NCBI GenBank assembly: GCA_930633525.1 | Contig: CAKNFP010000001.1 | Span: 1,776,001-1,840,000 of the forward strand | Origin: Hyphomicrobiales bacterium | GTDB taxonomy: Bacteria > Pseudomonadota > Alphaproteobacteria > Rhizobiales > Beijerinckiaceae | DNA length: 64,000 nt | Reading direction: 5' to 3' | In this document: positions 37,042 to 46,196 of the stretch, piece after piece | Numbering within the stretch: the stretch's first letter is position 1 | Layout of the letters: the number at the start of each line of letters is the position of its first letter | Notes under the pieces: generated by a model | Database searches by the model: none | The model's input: only the letters and a program-made list of their open reading frames with translations | What the model was told of the DNA's origin: nothing | Made by a program: the position numbers and the translations under genes

Positions 37042-37836
37042 ATGAATGCTGTGACCCAGAACCTCGCCCCTGCCCATGACCGTCGGCAGGAAACCGCCGA
37101 GCAGCGCCAGGCACGGATCGATCTCGCCGCCTCCCAGCGTCTCGCTGTCATCCAGGAGATGAGCGAGGGCATCTACAACCACTTCACCCTCGCGGTTCCC
37201 GGCACCGACGACCGCTTCTATGTCAGCCCGCTCGGTCTGCACTGGTCCGAGGTGACCGCGGGTGGCCTCCTGACGGTGGATTACGATGGCCGCGTGCTGG
37301 ATGGTGAGGGTGCCTTGCAGCGCTCGGCCTTCTGCATTCATGCGCCGATCCACCGGCGCAAGCCCCAGCATGCGGCGCTCCTGCACACGCACATGCCCTA
37401 TACGAGCGCCCTGACGCGCCTCAAGGACCAGCGGCTTCTGCCGGTCGGTCACACCGAGGCGCAGCTCATCGAGCAGATCGCCTACGACGAGGATTACACC
37501 GGCCTCGCGCGCGACCCGGCGGAAGGCGAGCGCCTTGCCGACATTCTCGGCGACAAGACCATCCTGTTCATGGCCCATCACGGCGTTCTCGTCGCCGGGC
37601 GCACGGTGGCCGAGGCATATGACCGACTCTACCAGCTCGAGCGCTCAGCCCGCGTCCAGCTCTTCGCCCAGTGGACCGGCCAGCCTCTGCGCTATCTCAC
37701 CGACGAGATGGTCAAGCATGTGCATACGCAGATCACCGGCACACCCCTGACCAATCGCGCCAAGTCCGGTTTCGACCTGCATTTCGACGCGCTCAAACGC
37801 CTGCTCGATCGCCAGAATCCCGGTTATCGCGACTGA
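37042..37836 (+). CDS. Class II aldolase/adducin family protein
   Basis: The 264-aa product belongs to the zinc-dependent class II aldolase/adducin family (fuculose/ribulose phosphate aldolase relatives). Metal-binding His residues are seen in LLHTHMPYTSALTRL and FMAHHGVLVAGRTVAEAYDRLYQLE. YNHFTLAVPGTDDRFYVSPLG near the N-terminus matches the substrate-binding loop. Activity could be aldol cleavage, decarboxylation or hydroxy-acid chemistry. Within this operon it probably acts on the carbon skeleton released by the flavin monooxygenases. Confidence 0.92.
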   Translation: MNAVTQNLAPAHDRRQETAEQRQARIDLAASQRLAVIQEMSEGIYNHFTLAVPGTDDRFYVSPLGLHWSEVTAGGLLTVDYDGRVLDGEGALQRSAFCIHAPIHRRKPQHAALLHTHMPYTSALTRLKDQRLLPVGHTEAQLIEQIAYDEDYTGLARDPAEGERLADILGDKTILFMAHHGVLVAGRTVAEAYDRLYQLERSARVQLFAQWTGQPLRYLTDEMVKHVHTQITGTPLTNRAKSGFDLHFDALKRLLDRQNPGYRD

Positions 37837-37881
37837 TCGGGACAGCTATTCGGAATTGCCAGCAAAGCCAAGGAGAGTGCC

Positions 37882-39501
37882 ATGAATGCTCCCACGACCG
37901 TGATCCTGCGCGGGAGGCCGCAAGGCACGCCCTTGATCGATGTAGCGACCCTGCGCGCGTGGCTCGCGGGCGGGGGGGAAATCGCTTTCGTTGATGTGCG
38001 CGAAGAAGGGCTCCACGGCGAAGGGCATCCGCTGCTCGCAGTCAATGTGCCTTATAGCCGGCTTGAGATCGATTTTCCCCGCCTGGTACCACGGCCCGCG
38101 ACACGCGTCGTTCTTCTCGCGGAGGAGGGGATCGGCCCACCGGCCGCGCGGCGGCTGGCGGATCTCGGCTATGGAGATGTTCATCTGCTCCTGGGTGGTC
38201 TCGCGGCCTGGGAGGCCGCGGGCGAGCCGCTGTTCACAAGTGTCAACGTACCGAGCAAGGCTTTCGCCGAATGCGTCGAGCACGCCTACCGCACACCGGA
38301 TATCACCGCCGAGGCGCTCGACCAGTTGATCAAGACGAAGGCCGATGTGGTCATCCTCGACAGCCGGACGACTGAGGAATTCGTGCGCTTCCATGTGCCC
38401 GGCGCCATCAGCGCGCCAGGAGCCGAACTCGTGCATCGCTTCGCCGAACTCGTGCCGTCGCCCGACACCTATGTCGTCGTTTCCTGCGCGGGGCGGACAC
38501 GCGGCATCATCGGGGCGCAGGCCCTGATCAACGCGGGCGTGCCGAACCGGGTGGCGGCCCTCTCCGGCGGCACCCAGGGCTGGCGGCTTGCGGGGCTCGA
38601 TCTCGAACGCGATGCGCCGCCCCCACCACGCCAGCCGCTGGGCCTCAGGGCGCGGGAAGAGGCGCGCCGACGCGCGGATGCGCTCGCCGTCCGTTTCGGC
38701 GTTTCCGTGATCACCCCGCTTCGGCTCGCTGAGTGGCGGGACGACCCGGTCCGCACGACCTATCTGTTCGACGTCCGCCAACCCGAGGACTACGCGGCAG
38801 GCCATGCCGAAGGGAGCGTTTCCGCCCAGGGCGGGCAACTCGTTCAGGCGCTCGACAAATGGGTCGGTACGCGCGGCGCACGGATCGTACTCACCGACGA
38901 TGACGGTGTCAGGGCCATCGTCACGGCCCATTGGCTGCGCCAGCTCGGATGGGACGTGTCTGTCCTGCCCGGTCTGATCAGCGGCACCGTACCGGCCGCC
39001 GGACATGGCACGGTTGCGTCCTTCCCCCGACCGCCGCGCCTTTCACCCACCGAGGCCAAGGCATGGCTCGACTCGGGTGCCGCGCTCATTTTGACCGATG
39101 CAAGCGAGACCTACCGGCGCGGCCATCCCGGCGGGGCGATCTGGACCAACCGCTCGCGGCTGCCACAGCTGCCGCCGGAGGTCTTCGGCACGCCACGGCT
39201 TGTCGTGACGGGCGCTGATGCCGATCTCGCGGAGCTCGTCGCTCGCGATCTGCGTGACGACGGTCTGGACGCCGCGGTCCTTGCCGGCGGCGAGACCGCC
39301 TGGCGAGAAGCCTGCCTGGAGGTCGTGGAGACGCCCGGGGAACCGGCCGACGCCGAGCGGATCGACTATATCTTCTGGCTGCACGACCGTCACGGCGGCA
39401 ATCTGGCCGCGTCCCGCGCCTATCTCGACTGGGAACTCGGCCTGCCGGCGGCGGTCGAGCAGAGCGGCACAACCGGTTTCAGGATCGGCGCCGTCGCCTG
39501 A
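37882..39501 (+). CDS. Four-domain rhodanese-like sulfurtransferase
   Basis: The 539-aa product contains four rhodanese-like domains, roughly residues 15-115, 130-245, 268-370 and 390-480. Starts are IAFVDVREEGLHGEGHPL, VVILDSRTTEEFVRFHVPGA, TYLFDVRQPEDYAAGHAEG and LILTDASETYRRGHPGGA. Only domain 2 keeps the active-site Cys loop (SCAGRTRG); the others have Glu/Asp/Gly-rich loops without Cys. The C-terminus (YIFWLHDRHGGNLAASRAYLDWELGL) is a conserved tail of such multidomain rhodaneses. As last gene of the operon it suggests that a sulfane or persulfide intermediate is handled. Confidence 0.93.
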   Translation: MNAPTTVILRGRPQGTPLIDVATLRAWLAGGGEIAFVDVREEGLHGEGHPLLAVNVPYSRLEIDFPRLVPRPATRVVLLAEEGIGPPAARRLADLGYGDVHLLLGGLAAWEAAGEPLFTSVNVPSKAFAECVEHAYRTPDITAEALDQLIKTKADVVILDSRTTEEFVRFHVPGAISAPGAELVHRFAELVPSPDTYVVVSCAGRTRGIIGAQALINAGVPNRVAALSGGTQGWRLAGLDLERDAPPPPRQPLGLRAREEARRRADALAVRFGVSVITPLRLAEWRDDPVRTTYLFDVRQPEDYAAGHAEGSVSAQGGQLVQALDKWVGTRGARIVLTDDDGVRAIVTAHWLRQLGWDVSVLPGLISGTVPAAGHGTVASFPRPPRLSPTEAKAWLDSGAALILTDASETYRRGHPGGAIWTNRSRLPQLPPEVFGTPRLVVTGADADLAELVARDLRDDGLDAAVLAGGETAWREACLEVVETPGEPADAERIDYIFWLHDRHGGNLAASRAYLDWELGLPAAVEQSGTTGFRIGAVA

Positions 39502-39503
39502 AT

Positions 39504-40718
39504 TCACAACGCTGGCTGCGCCTTGATCCGGGCGGGAAGATCAAGGCGCGAGGAGATCAGGGTCAGCACGAGCGCGACGAGCGCCAGCGCCGATCCCATC
39601 CAGGGCAGCATCTGATAGGGCAGGCCAAGGGCGATGCCCACCCCGCCGAACCAGGCGCCGATGGCATTGCCGAAATTGAAGGCGCCCTGGTTGAGCGTCG
39701 ATGCCAGGTTGGGCGCACCCGCGGCCTCGGTGACGACGCGTGTCTGCAGGGGCGGCACAAGTGCGAAGGCCACAAGCCCCCAGATTACGAGCGTGACGCC
39801 GGTCAGCACCGGCGACAGGCTGGTGACCGTGAACAGGGCAAGCACCGGAATGAGCACCACCAGCGCGCCGATGATGGAACCCATGAGCCGCCAATCGGCC
39901 AGACGTCCGCCGATGAGATTGCCGACGGTCAGCCCAATGCCGAACAACAGAAGCATCAGGGTGACGCCGCGGGGCGTGATCTGGGTGACGTTCTGCAGGA
40001 TCGGCGCGATGTAGGTGAAAACGCTGAACATGCTCGCCGACACCGCGATGCTGATTGCCATCGCGAGAATGACCTGGGCGCTGCGCAGGGAGCCCGCCTC
40101 ACGCCTGAGATTCATGGGCGGCACGGGAACATTGCGCGGCAGCCAGAGCTGGAGCGCGCCGGCGGCCGCGACACCGATGATGACTACGGCGAAGAAGGCA
40201 TTGCGCCAGCCGAGCTGCTCGCCGAGCGCGGTGCCGAAGGGCACCCCGAGCACATTGGCGAGGGTGAGACCGGCAAACATCATGGCGATCGCCTGTGCCC
40301 TCTTGCGGGGCTCCACCAGTGCTGCCGCAACGACGGCGCCAAGGCCGAAGAAGGCGCCATGGCAGAGTGCTGTGACCACACGGGCTACCATGAGCAGCGA
40401 GTAGTTTGGGGCCAGGGCGCAGAGCAGATTGCCGACGATGAAGACGGCCATCAGCAGCATCAATGCCCAGCGACGATCCATCTTGGCCGTCGCGATGGCG
40501 AGGAACGGCGAACCGAACGTGACGCTAAGCGCATAGCCGGTCACGAGGAGCCCCGCTTGCGGGATGGTAACGCCGAGATCTGTCGCGACATCGGGGAGGA
40601 GGCCCATGATGACGAACTCGGTGGTGCCTATACCGAAAGACGCTGCTGCAAGTGCGAAAAGCGGAAGGCGTGACGAAGGCGCGGCCATCGGAGCCACGGT
40701 GTCGGATTGTACGGTCAT
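39504..40718 (-). CDS. Major facilitator superfamily transporter (AraJ/DHA1-like efflux)
   Basis: The 404-aa integral membrane protein has about 12 helices. GIGTTEFVIMGLLPDVATDLGV in helix 1 and the loop ATAKMDRRWALMLLM are typical of the AraJ/YdhP-like drug:H+ antiporter group. GLTLANVLGVPFGTALGEQLGWRNAFF is the motif C-like segment of exporters. The ATG at 40718 is used, as the frame before it is unlike the family. It is convergent with the rhodanese gene (3 bp between stops) and divergent from an SDR gene, which may indicate co-regulation of these two. Confidence 0.94.
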   Translation of the reverse strand: MTVQSDTVAPMAAPSSRLPLFALAAASFGIGTTEFVIMGLLPDVATDLGVTIPQAGLLVTGYALSVTFGSPFLAIATAKMDRRWALMLLMAVFIVGNLLCALAPNYSLLMVARVVTALCHGAFFGLGAVVAAALVEPRKRAQAIAMMFAGLTLANVLGVPFGTALGEQLGWRNAFFAVVIIGVAAAGALQLWLPRNVPVPPMNLRREAGSLRSAQVILAMAISIAVSASMFSVFTYIAPILQNVTQITPRGVTLMLLLFGIGLTVGNLIGGRLADWRLMGSIIGALVVLIPVLALFTVTSLSPVLTGVTLVIWGLVAFALVPPLQTRVVTEAAGAPNLASTLNQGAFNFGNAIGAWFGGVGIALGLPYQMLPWMGSALALVALVLTLISSRLDLPARIKAQPAL

Positions 40719-40991
40719 GAAGGTACCGGCGTGATGAAAGCGTTGCAGCTCATGCGAGTTCAGGCCGACGGAAGGACCCCCACCCCTGTGACCAAGACCG
40801 AAGCTCAATCCCTCCTGTTTATACTGCGCTGCAATATTACCGCATTGAATTCTCTGCATGAGCTACCGGCGAAAAATGCATTCGCGTCTGCTGTAAGTTT
40901 AAGCGCGGGCGTTGTTCGGGATGGCAGCGAAGCCTATGTGCTGGACAGCCTGTATGGGTATTGCGCGCAACCGTCTTTCGGAGTGAGCAGC

Positions 40992-41783
40992 ATGAAGATC
41001 GATCTTTCCGACAAAACAGCCATCATCACGGGATCCTCGGCCGGCATTGGTCTGGCGTCAGCCAAGGGGCTTGCGGAGGCCGGCGCGCGCGTTGTCATCA
41101 ATGGCCGTCAGGCCGATGCTGTCGATCACGCGATTGCCGCCATCAAGGCCGCGGTGCCGGGGGCTGAAATCCGTGCTTTCGTGGGCGATCTCGGAACAGC
41201 GGAAGGCTGCGCCGCCCTGGTGAAGGCCGAGCCGTCCTGCGACATTCTCGTGAACAATCTCGGCATCTTCGGCCCCCAGGATTTCTTTGAAACACCGGAT
41301 GCCGAATGGCAGCGGTTCTTCGACGTCAACATCATGTCGGGCGTGCGCCTGTCGCGCGCCTATCTGCCTGGCATGGAAAAGCACGGGTGGGGGAGGGTGG
41401 TGTTCCTGTCCTCCGAATCCGGGCTCAATATTCCCGCTGACATGATCCATTACGGGTTCACCAAGACGGCGGTTCTGTCGATCGCGCGGGGGCTCGCCAA
41501 GCGCATGGCGGGCACGGGCGTCACCGTCAATTCCGTCCTCCCCGGACCGACCCTCTCGGAGGGCGTGGCGGACATGTTGCAGCCCGCGATTGAGAAGACC
41601 GGCAAGTCGTTGGAGGAGGCAGCCGCGGATTTCGTCATGGCGAACCGCCCATCTTCGATTATCCGGCGCGCCGCAACCACTGAAGAGGTTGCCAATATGA
41701 TCGTCTACGTCTGTTCGAAACAGGCCTCCGCCACCACAGGCGCCGCGCTCCGTGTCGACGGCGGGGTGGTGGACAGCCTCTGA
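40992..41783 (+). CDS. SDR-family oxidoreductase
   Basis: This 263-aa NAD(P)-dependent reductase has TAIITGSSAGIGLASAKGLAEAG, the VNNLGIFGPQDF motif (NNLG for NNAG), the catalytic Ser in VVFLSSESG and the Tyr/Lys in HYGFTKTAVL. The end TTGAALRVDGGVV is standard. GGAG lies 9 nt before the ATG at 40992. It is followed by an aldo/keto reductase gene after 59 bp. The pair may reduce a common carbonyl compound, with the divergent MFS protein exporting it. Confidence 0.93.
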   Translation: MKIDLSDKTAIITGSSAGIGLASAKGLAEAGARVVINGRQADAVDHAIAAIKAAVPGAEIRAFVGDLGTAEGCAALVKAEPSCDILVNNLGIFGPQDFFETPDAEWQRFFDVNIMSGVRLSRAYLPGMEKHGWGRVVFLSSESGLNIPADMIHYGFTKTAVLSIARGLAKRMAGTGVTVNSVLPGPTLSEGVADMLQPAIEKTGKSLEEAAADFVMANRPSSIIRRAATTEEVANMIVYVCSKQASATTGAALRVDGGVVDSL

Positions 41784-41842
41784 ACTTGCATCCGGCCGGT
41801 CGTGGAGACTGGCTTCCGACATTATCGATCAGGGAGAATTCC

Positions 41843-42796
41843 ATGGATAAGCGGCCGCTGGGCAAGACCGGCATCGATATCGCGCCCATCGTCTTCGGGG
41901 GCAATGTCTTCGGCTGGACGATCGACGAGGCCAAGAGCTTCGCCGTTCTCGACGCCTTCGTCGATCACGGCTTCAACGCCATCGACACCGCCGACGTCTA
42001 TTCGCGCTGGGCGCCGGGCAACACGGGCGGTGAGTCGGAGGCGATCATCGGACGATGGCTCAAGGCGCGGCCAAGCATACGCGACAAGGTCGTAATCTTC
42101 ACCAAGGTGGGCTCGGATCTTGGAGAGCCCGGCAAGAAGGGCCTCGGCGAGGCGTGGATTCTCCAGGCTGTCGACGACTCGCTGGCGCGGCTCGGCGTCG
42201 AGCGCATCGATCTCTATTTCTCCCACTGGCCCGATCCTGAGACGCCTTATGAGGTCACGCTTGGCGCCTATGAGAAGCTTCTGAAGGCCGGCAAGATCCG
42301 GGCTATCGGGGCCTCCAACCTGAACGCCGACCAACTCGGCGAGGCCTTGTCCACGGCGAAGGCCAGGGGCCTTCCCGCCTATCAGGTGCTGCAGCCGGAA
42401 TATAACCTCTATGCACGGCCGTCGTTCGATGGCCCGCTGCGGGACCTTTGCATCAGTGAGGGGCTCGGCGTGGTGACCTATTACAGCCTGGCCTCCGGCT
42501 TCCTGACCGGCAAATATCGCTCGAAGGACGATCTCGGCCAGAGCCAGCGCGGCGGCGGGATTGCGAAATATCTCGATACGCGTGGCTTGGCCATCCTCGC
42601 GGCGCTGGACACCGTGGCGGCCAACCATGCGGCGAAGCCGGCGGAGATTGCCCTCGCCTGGTTGATCGCCCGCAAGGGCGTCACGGCGCCCATCGCCAGT
42701 GCGACGAGCGTGGCGCAGGTGGAGAGCTTCGCCAAAGCCGCCGCCATCAAACTGTCGCCAGCCGATGTCGCGACACTCGACGAGGCGAGCGCGTAA
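41843..42796 (+). CDS. Aldo/keto reductase
   Basis: The 317-aa TIM-barrel NADPH reductase shows LGKTGIDIAPIVFGGNVFGW, the catalytic Asp/Tyr block (AIDTADVYSRWAPGNTGGESE), Lys in VIFTKVG and His in YFSHWPDPETP. The C-terminal cofactor region reads PIASATSVAQVESFAKAA. AGGGAG lies 8 nt before the ATG. It follows the SDR gene on the same strand and probably forms a two-gene operon with it. Confidence 0.94.
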   Translation: MDKRPLGKTGIDIAPIVFGGNVFGWTIDEAKSFAVLDAFVDHGFNAIDTADVYSRWAPGNTGGESEAIIGRWLKARPSIRDKVVIFTKVGSDLGEPGKKGLGEAWILQAVDDSLARLGVERIDLYFSHWPDPETPYEVTLGAYEKLLKAGKIRAIGASNLNADQLGEALSTAKARGLPAYQVLQPEYNLYARPSFDGPLRDLCISEGLGVVTYYSLASGFLTGKYRSKDDLGQSQRGGGIAKYLDTRGLAILAALDTVAANHAAKPAEIALAWLIARKGVTAPIASATSVAQVESFAKAAAIKLSPADVATLDEASA

Positions 42797-42808
42797 TCCC
42801 GCGTCTCC

Positions 42809-42844
42809 TGGAACCGAGTGGATTGTTGGAACCGGGTGGATCGT
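42809..42844. repeat. Tandem 18-bp imperfect duplication
   Basis: Positions 42809-42826 and 42827-42844 are two adjacent 18-bp copies that differ at two positions. They lie 13 bp past the aldo/keto reductase stop, in non-coding DNA. This looks like a small slippage duplication. Confidence 0.6.
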
Positions 42845-42942
42845 CGGGGGTGTCGAAAACCCACCCTGTTCCAAAGCCTCAGTTAAGAGGTGCGCTGAGA
42901 GGGCGGAGAGTGTTCCTCCCCACTATAAGAGCGTCGGCGAGC

Positions 42943-44163
42943 CTACTGGCTCGCCGCGATTTTCGTCAAGAACGGGGCTGGCTGCAGTCGATTGTCCTTG
43001 AGAAAGCGGACGTACTTCGCCGCAGCCTTGGCGCGATGCCGATCATAGGCCACGGGATCAAACTGCACGAGCTTCTTGAGCCTGAAGCGCGTGATCGGCC
43101 CCGTGAGCGACGCTGCCTCCACATGGGGGACGCCGGTATTCTCACACAGCTCCTTCGTGCGGGAATCGATCGTCAGCGTCAGCCCCATCCGCTCCGCCTG
43201 CAAAGCGAGCGCGACGCCGTGATAGCGCGTTCCAACCGTCAGATCATAGCGCCGAAGAGAATCCATCCACGCCGGCACATCGTAGAACGACCGCACGTAA
43301 TTACGGCACCAGACCTTGAACTCGTCAAATGAGTAGTGAGGAACGGTATGGTTGTGCAATCCCTTCAGGCCGTTCTCGCTGATGCCGTCAAAGACGCCGC
43401 GCGATATCTTGATCATCTCACCCATGGACTGCACGACATACTGGCCGGGAGCGAGCGGATCCATCATCAGGCCGATGAGCTGATGTTCGATATCGCGCGT
43501 ATTCATCCAGGCCTGGTGACCGGCCGCGACCGAAATGGAGCGGGGCAGATTGATCTCGGACCAGTTGGCATGGATCCTGGCGCCGAGGCCCGGTTCCCTG
43601 TTGGTGAAATACGACGGGCATCCGCCCGGAATGCTGCCCTCGATGCCGAGTTTGTCGAGCTGGCTGGTCGTATACGCCCCACGCGTATAGATATTGGCTT
43701 GCTGCGTTGAGCCGGCGATCGTCTTGGCCCAGCGAAGGGTTCCTTCCTGCAACTCTATATCGTGGTCATAGTCGCTCGCCTGGGCGCCGAGGCCGATCGC
43801 CACGACCGGAAGCCCTGATTTCTCCAAACTGATGGCCATGTCGCCGTAATTGGTATGTTTGCCCAACTGATTGGCGCAGGGAATGACGATGATGTCCGCA
43901 TTATCCCGGAGGACTTCGGGTGAGGTGCTCCAGCCGAAGAACTTGACCGGATTCTCGATTTGGTTGGCAATCGCATAGACAAAGGCCAAGTTACCGTTGT
44001 TATGACCGATGCCGTTATAAAGAAAGTCGAAATCCGCGTTTGAATAAAGACCAAGGCTTGGATATTTCCAAAGAACTGCAACGCGCGGGAGCGGCTTTTC
44101 GGCCGAGACGGTGGTCTCTGCGTTCATAGGGGCGCTCGCCTCTGGCTTCACATTGTCATGCAT
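42943..44163 (-). CDS. Polysaccharide pyruvyl transferase family protein
   Basis: The product (406 aa from the ATG at 44163) belongs to the pyruvyl transferase/CsaB-like family, which adds ketal-linked pyruvate to sugars of envelope polysaccharides. Diagnostic parts are an early SNADFDFLYNGIGHNNGN strand-loop, IIVIPCANQLGKHTNYGD, GLGAQASDYDHD, IYTRGAYTTSQL and the late RYDLTVGTRYHGVALALQ (TGxRxHG-like motif). The start is uncertain: an in-frame TTG at 44232 has GGAG 4 nt before it, and ATG at 44127 is a third choice. The small gene 44331-44735 lies upstream on the same strand. A role in modifying surface glycan is inferred from the family only. Confidence 0.85.
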   Translation of the reverse strand: MHDNVKPEASAPMNAETTVSAEKPLPRVAVLWKYPSLGLYSNADFDFLYNGIGHNNGNLAFVYAIANQIENPVKFFGWSTSPEVLRDNADIIVIPCANQLGKHTNYGDMAISLEKSGLPVVAIGLGAQASDYDHDIELQEGTLRWAKTIAGSTQQANIYTRGAYTTSQLDKLGIEGSIPGGCPSYFTNREPGLGARIHANWSEINLPRSISVAAGHQAWMNTRDIEHQLIGLMMDPLAPGQYVVQSMGEMIKISRGVFDGISENGLKGLHNHTVPHYSFDEFKVWCRNYVRSFYDVPAWMDSLRRYDLTVGTRYHGVALALQAERMGLTLTIDSRTKELCENTGVPHVEAASLTGPITRFRLKKLVQFDPVAYDRHRAKAAAKYVRFLKDNRLQPAPFLTKIAASQ

Positions 44164-44330
44164 ATCGTCTGTCACAGGGGTAGGGGCAATCGGATACACT
44201 TTTAGCGTAGCAGTGCGATCAATCAGTGACAAACAACTCCATCAAGCCTCGAGTTGCCATTTTGCCCTCAGGCTGATGGTGCATTCTCGCTAGGGGACCG
44301 CAAGCGGTCGAGCGACGGCTTCAGTCCCCG

Positions 44331-44735
44331 CTATCGGAACTCGATTGTTTCCGGCAAGGCCTCAGCCTGTTCCGCCATCCAGCCGAGCGTCTGGCTCATC
44401 GGCCGAAGCGCGTGCAGCGGGACCCGGAAGGACTGATACACGCCTTCCTGCAGCATGAAGCTAAGGACGGCGTGACTGGCACCGGGGGGGAGCTCAAATG
44501 CCCACTTCTCGGACGGCATGGCAAAACGCACATTCGTGCTCGACATCTCGAGCTGGGCCATTCTGGACACAAGGCCCGACAAGACCTGTATGAGCATTGT
44601 CGCTGTATCCCGATCAACAGCAATATTTAAGTTTTCGCTGCCGAAATTGCACAGTAACAGCCCGACCTTCCCGTCATTAGAGACCTGGGCTCCAATATTT
44701 TTACTCAAACGCCGCGCTTGGATTTTCTCTGACAT
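44331..44735 (-). CDS. Small protein of unknown function upstream of the pyruvyl transferase-like gene
   Basis: This 134-aa soluble protein starts MSEKIQARRLSKNIGAQV. It has alternating strands (VGLLLCNFGSENLNIAVDRD) and a helix (ATMLIQVLSGLVSRMAQLE), with no signal peptide or membrane helix. No family is recognised. It lies about 100 bp upstream of the pyruvyl transferase-like gene on the same strand and may be co-transcribed. Confidence 0.72.
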   Translation of the reverse strand: MSEKIQARRLSKNIGAQVSNDGKVGLLLCNFGSENLNIAVDRDTATMLIQVLSGLVSRMAQLEMSSTNVRFAMPSEKWAFELPPGASHAVLSFMLQEGVYQSFRVPLHALRPMSQTLGWMAEQAEALPETIEFR

Positions 44736-45115
44736 TCCGAAACCTCACCCACCTTTGTCCGCCAATCTGACGCGCACAAAGGCAAAAGTCGAATCACGTA
44801 CCGCGGACAATGCCGGAACGCTGAATTTAGCCGGCAGCGCGGCCCGCCAGCATCGGTCGATGACACCCCTGCTTCGCGGGAGGGGATCATACCATTAGGT
44901 CCAGCTGCTCGCCGCTCCGATCCTCAGCTGCGTCGATTTCCGTGGGACGCCGCTCCGACAGCACCACTTGGGATGGCGATGTGAGCGATGTCGGGAGGTT
45001 GAGAAGGACAAGTGGATAACGTCCCATTTTTCTGGTCAAGCTTCCGGCCTCTCGGCTTGAACCGGTAGTTTGTTACCCCCATAGTGCGGCGCACCCCTTC
45101 ATACGAGGTTTTTCC
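44736..45115. other. Divergent intergenic region of 380 bp
   Basis: No gene with plausible composition is seen. It separates the minus-strand 134-aa protein gene from the plus-strand repeat protein gene and must hold both promoters. No clear operator was found. Confidence 0.55.
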
Positions 45116-45451
45116 ATGCGTAGACTGTGGTTGGGTTTGGTCGCGGGCGCAGCTTTGGCCGCTCCCGCGCTGACACCGGCGCACGCCTTGCCGGCGATGC
45201 CGGCTCTTGAGCGCGTGCAGGATGTGACGCCTGTTGCGGAAGGTTGCGGTTGGGGACGTTGGCGCGGCCCTTGGGGCGGTTGCCGCGATACCCCTTATCA
45301 CGGTCCACTTCCGGGCGGTGGCTGGGTCGGTCCAGGTGGCGGCGTGGTTCTCGGCGGGAATGGCTGCCCGCCCGGCTTCTGGCGTGGGCCATGGGGCCAT
45401 TGCCGCGATACGCCCTACCACGGGCCTCTGCCCGGCGGCGGTTGGAGATAG
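45116..45451 (+). CDS. Secreted GCG_CRPN-type repeat protein
   Basis: The 111-aa product has a signal peptide (LWLGLVAGAALAAPALTPAHA). The mature part starts with a GCGWGRWRGPWGGC prefix and contains two Gly/Pro/Arg/Cys-rich units CRDTPYHGPLPGGGW separated by GGNGCPPGFWRGPWGH. This fits the GCG_CRPN prefix-to-repeats family of small exported proteins found in Hyphomicrobiales. The paired Cys could form disulfides or bind metal. Function is unknown. It is 74 bp upstream of the Spy-like gene on the same strand. Confidence 0.8.
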   Translation: MRRLWLGLVAGAALAAPALTPAHALPAMPALERVQDVTPVAEGCGWGRWRGPWGGCRDTPYHGPLPGGGWVGPGGGVVLGGNGCPPGFWRGPWGHCRDTPYHGPLPGGGWR

Positions 45452-45525
45452 GCACCTCGAGATCATGATTGGCGTTGCGCGGACGCCGCCGAGGCCCGCG
45501 CTCATTTTGCCGTTAGGATATCCTG

Positions 45526-46029
45526 ATGAAGCGTTTCGTCCCCACCTTAGCAACTGCTGTCGCTCTTGGTCTGGCCGCCGTGAGCGTGGCGCAGGCACAG
45601 CAGCCGAGTTCTCCTCCCGTCTCCACCACGGTCATTCCGGGCTATTCCGATGCTGATTCGAAAGCCGTCCTGAACGCGAGGCTCGCGGCCTTGAAGGCGG
45701 TTATCGAATTGACTCCCGAGCAGGAAAAGCTCTGGCCCGCCGTGGAGAATGCTATTCGCGATATCGCGAAGTCATCGGCCGAACGGCGCAAGGCGCGTAT
45801 CACCTCCGCACCGCCGAGCCATTTCCTCGATATTCTCAGCGCAATCGCCGATTCAGAAGAGGCGCGCGCGAAGGACATTAGGGCCCTCGTTGCAGCCGCC
45901 AAGCCGCTCGTCGCGTCGCTCAGCGACGCCCAGAAGCGCCGCATTCCCGCCTTTCTCGGCCTGACGGACAGCGACGGTCCCAGCCAGCCCAGCGGCCAGA
46001 TCTGGATATTCGAGGAAGAAGAGGGCTGA
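45526..46029 (+). CDS. Spy/CpxP-like periplasmic protein (LTXXQ motif)
   Basis: The 167-aa product has a signal peptide (TLATAVALGLAAVSVAQAQ) and a helical mature part with the LTPEQEKLWPAVENAIRDIA motif of LTXXQ proteins, followed by KSSAERRKAR and a second helical section with ISAIADSEEARAKDIR. Spy and CpxP relatives are periplasmic chaperones or stress sensors. A short acidic tail (IFEEEEG) ends the protein. It is close behind the repeat protein gene and may be co-expressed in envelope stress. Confidence 0.88.
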   Translation: MKRFVPTLATAVALGLAAVSVAQAQQPSSPPVSTTVIPGYSDADSKAVLNARLAALKAVIELTPEQEKLWPAVENAIRDIAKSSAERRKARITSAPPSHFLDILSAIADSEEARAKDIRALVAAAKPLVASLSDAQKRRIPAFLGLTDSDGPSQPSGQIWIFEEEEG

Positions 46030-46196
46030 GCCCACCGGCTTTCGCCTTGCAACACATAATGCCGCGGCCCTCGCGGGTCGCGGCCATGCCGGCCGCTTGG
46101 CATGCCGTTCACTGAAGAGAATGGCGCCAGAGGGGGAAATCAGGCTTTTATATCGGATGCTTCCGCCACTGGCGTGGAATGAAGCTCGCGTTCCGT

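Noticed and set aside
37846..39006. Minus-strand frame opposite the rhodanese gene
   Set aside because: The plus strand carries four rhodanese domains and an active-site Cys loop.
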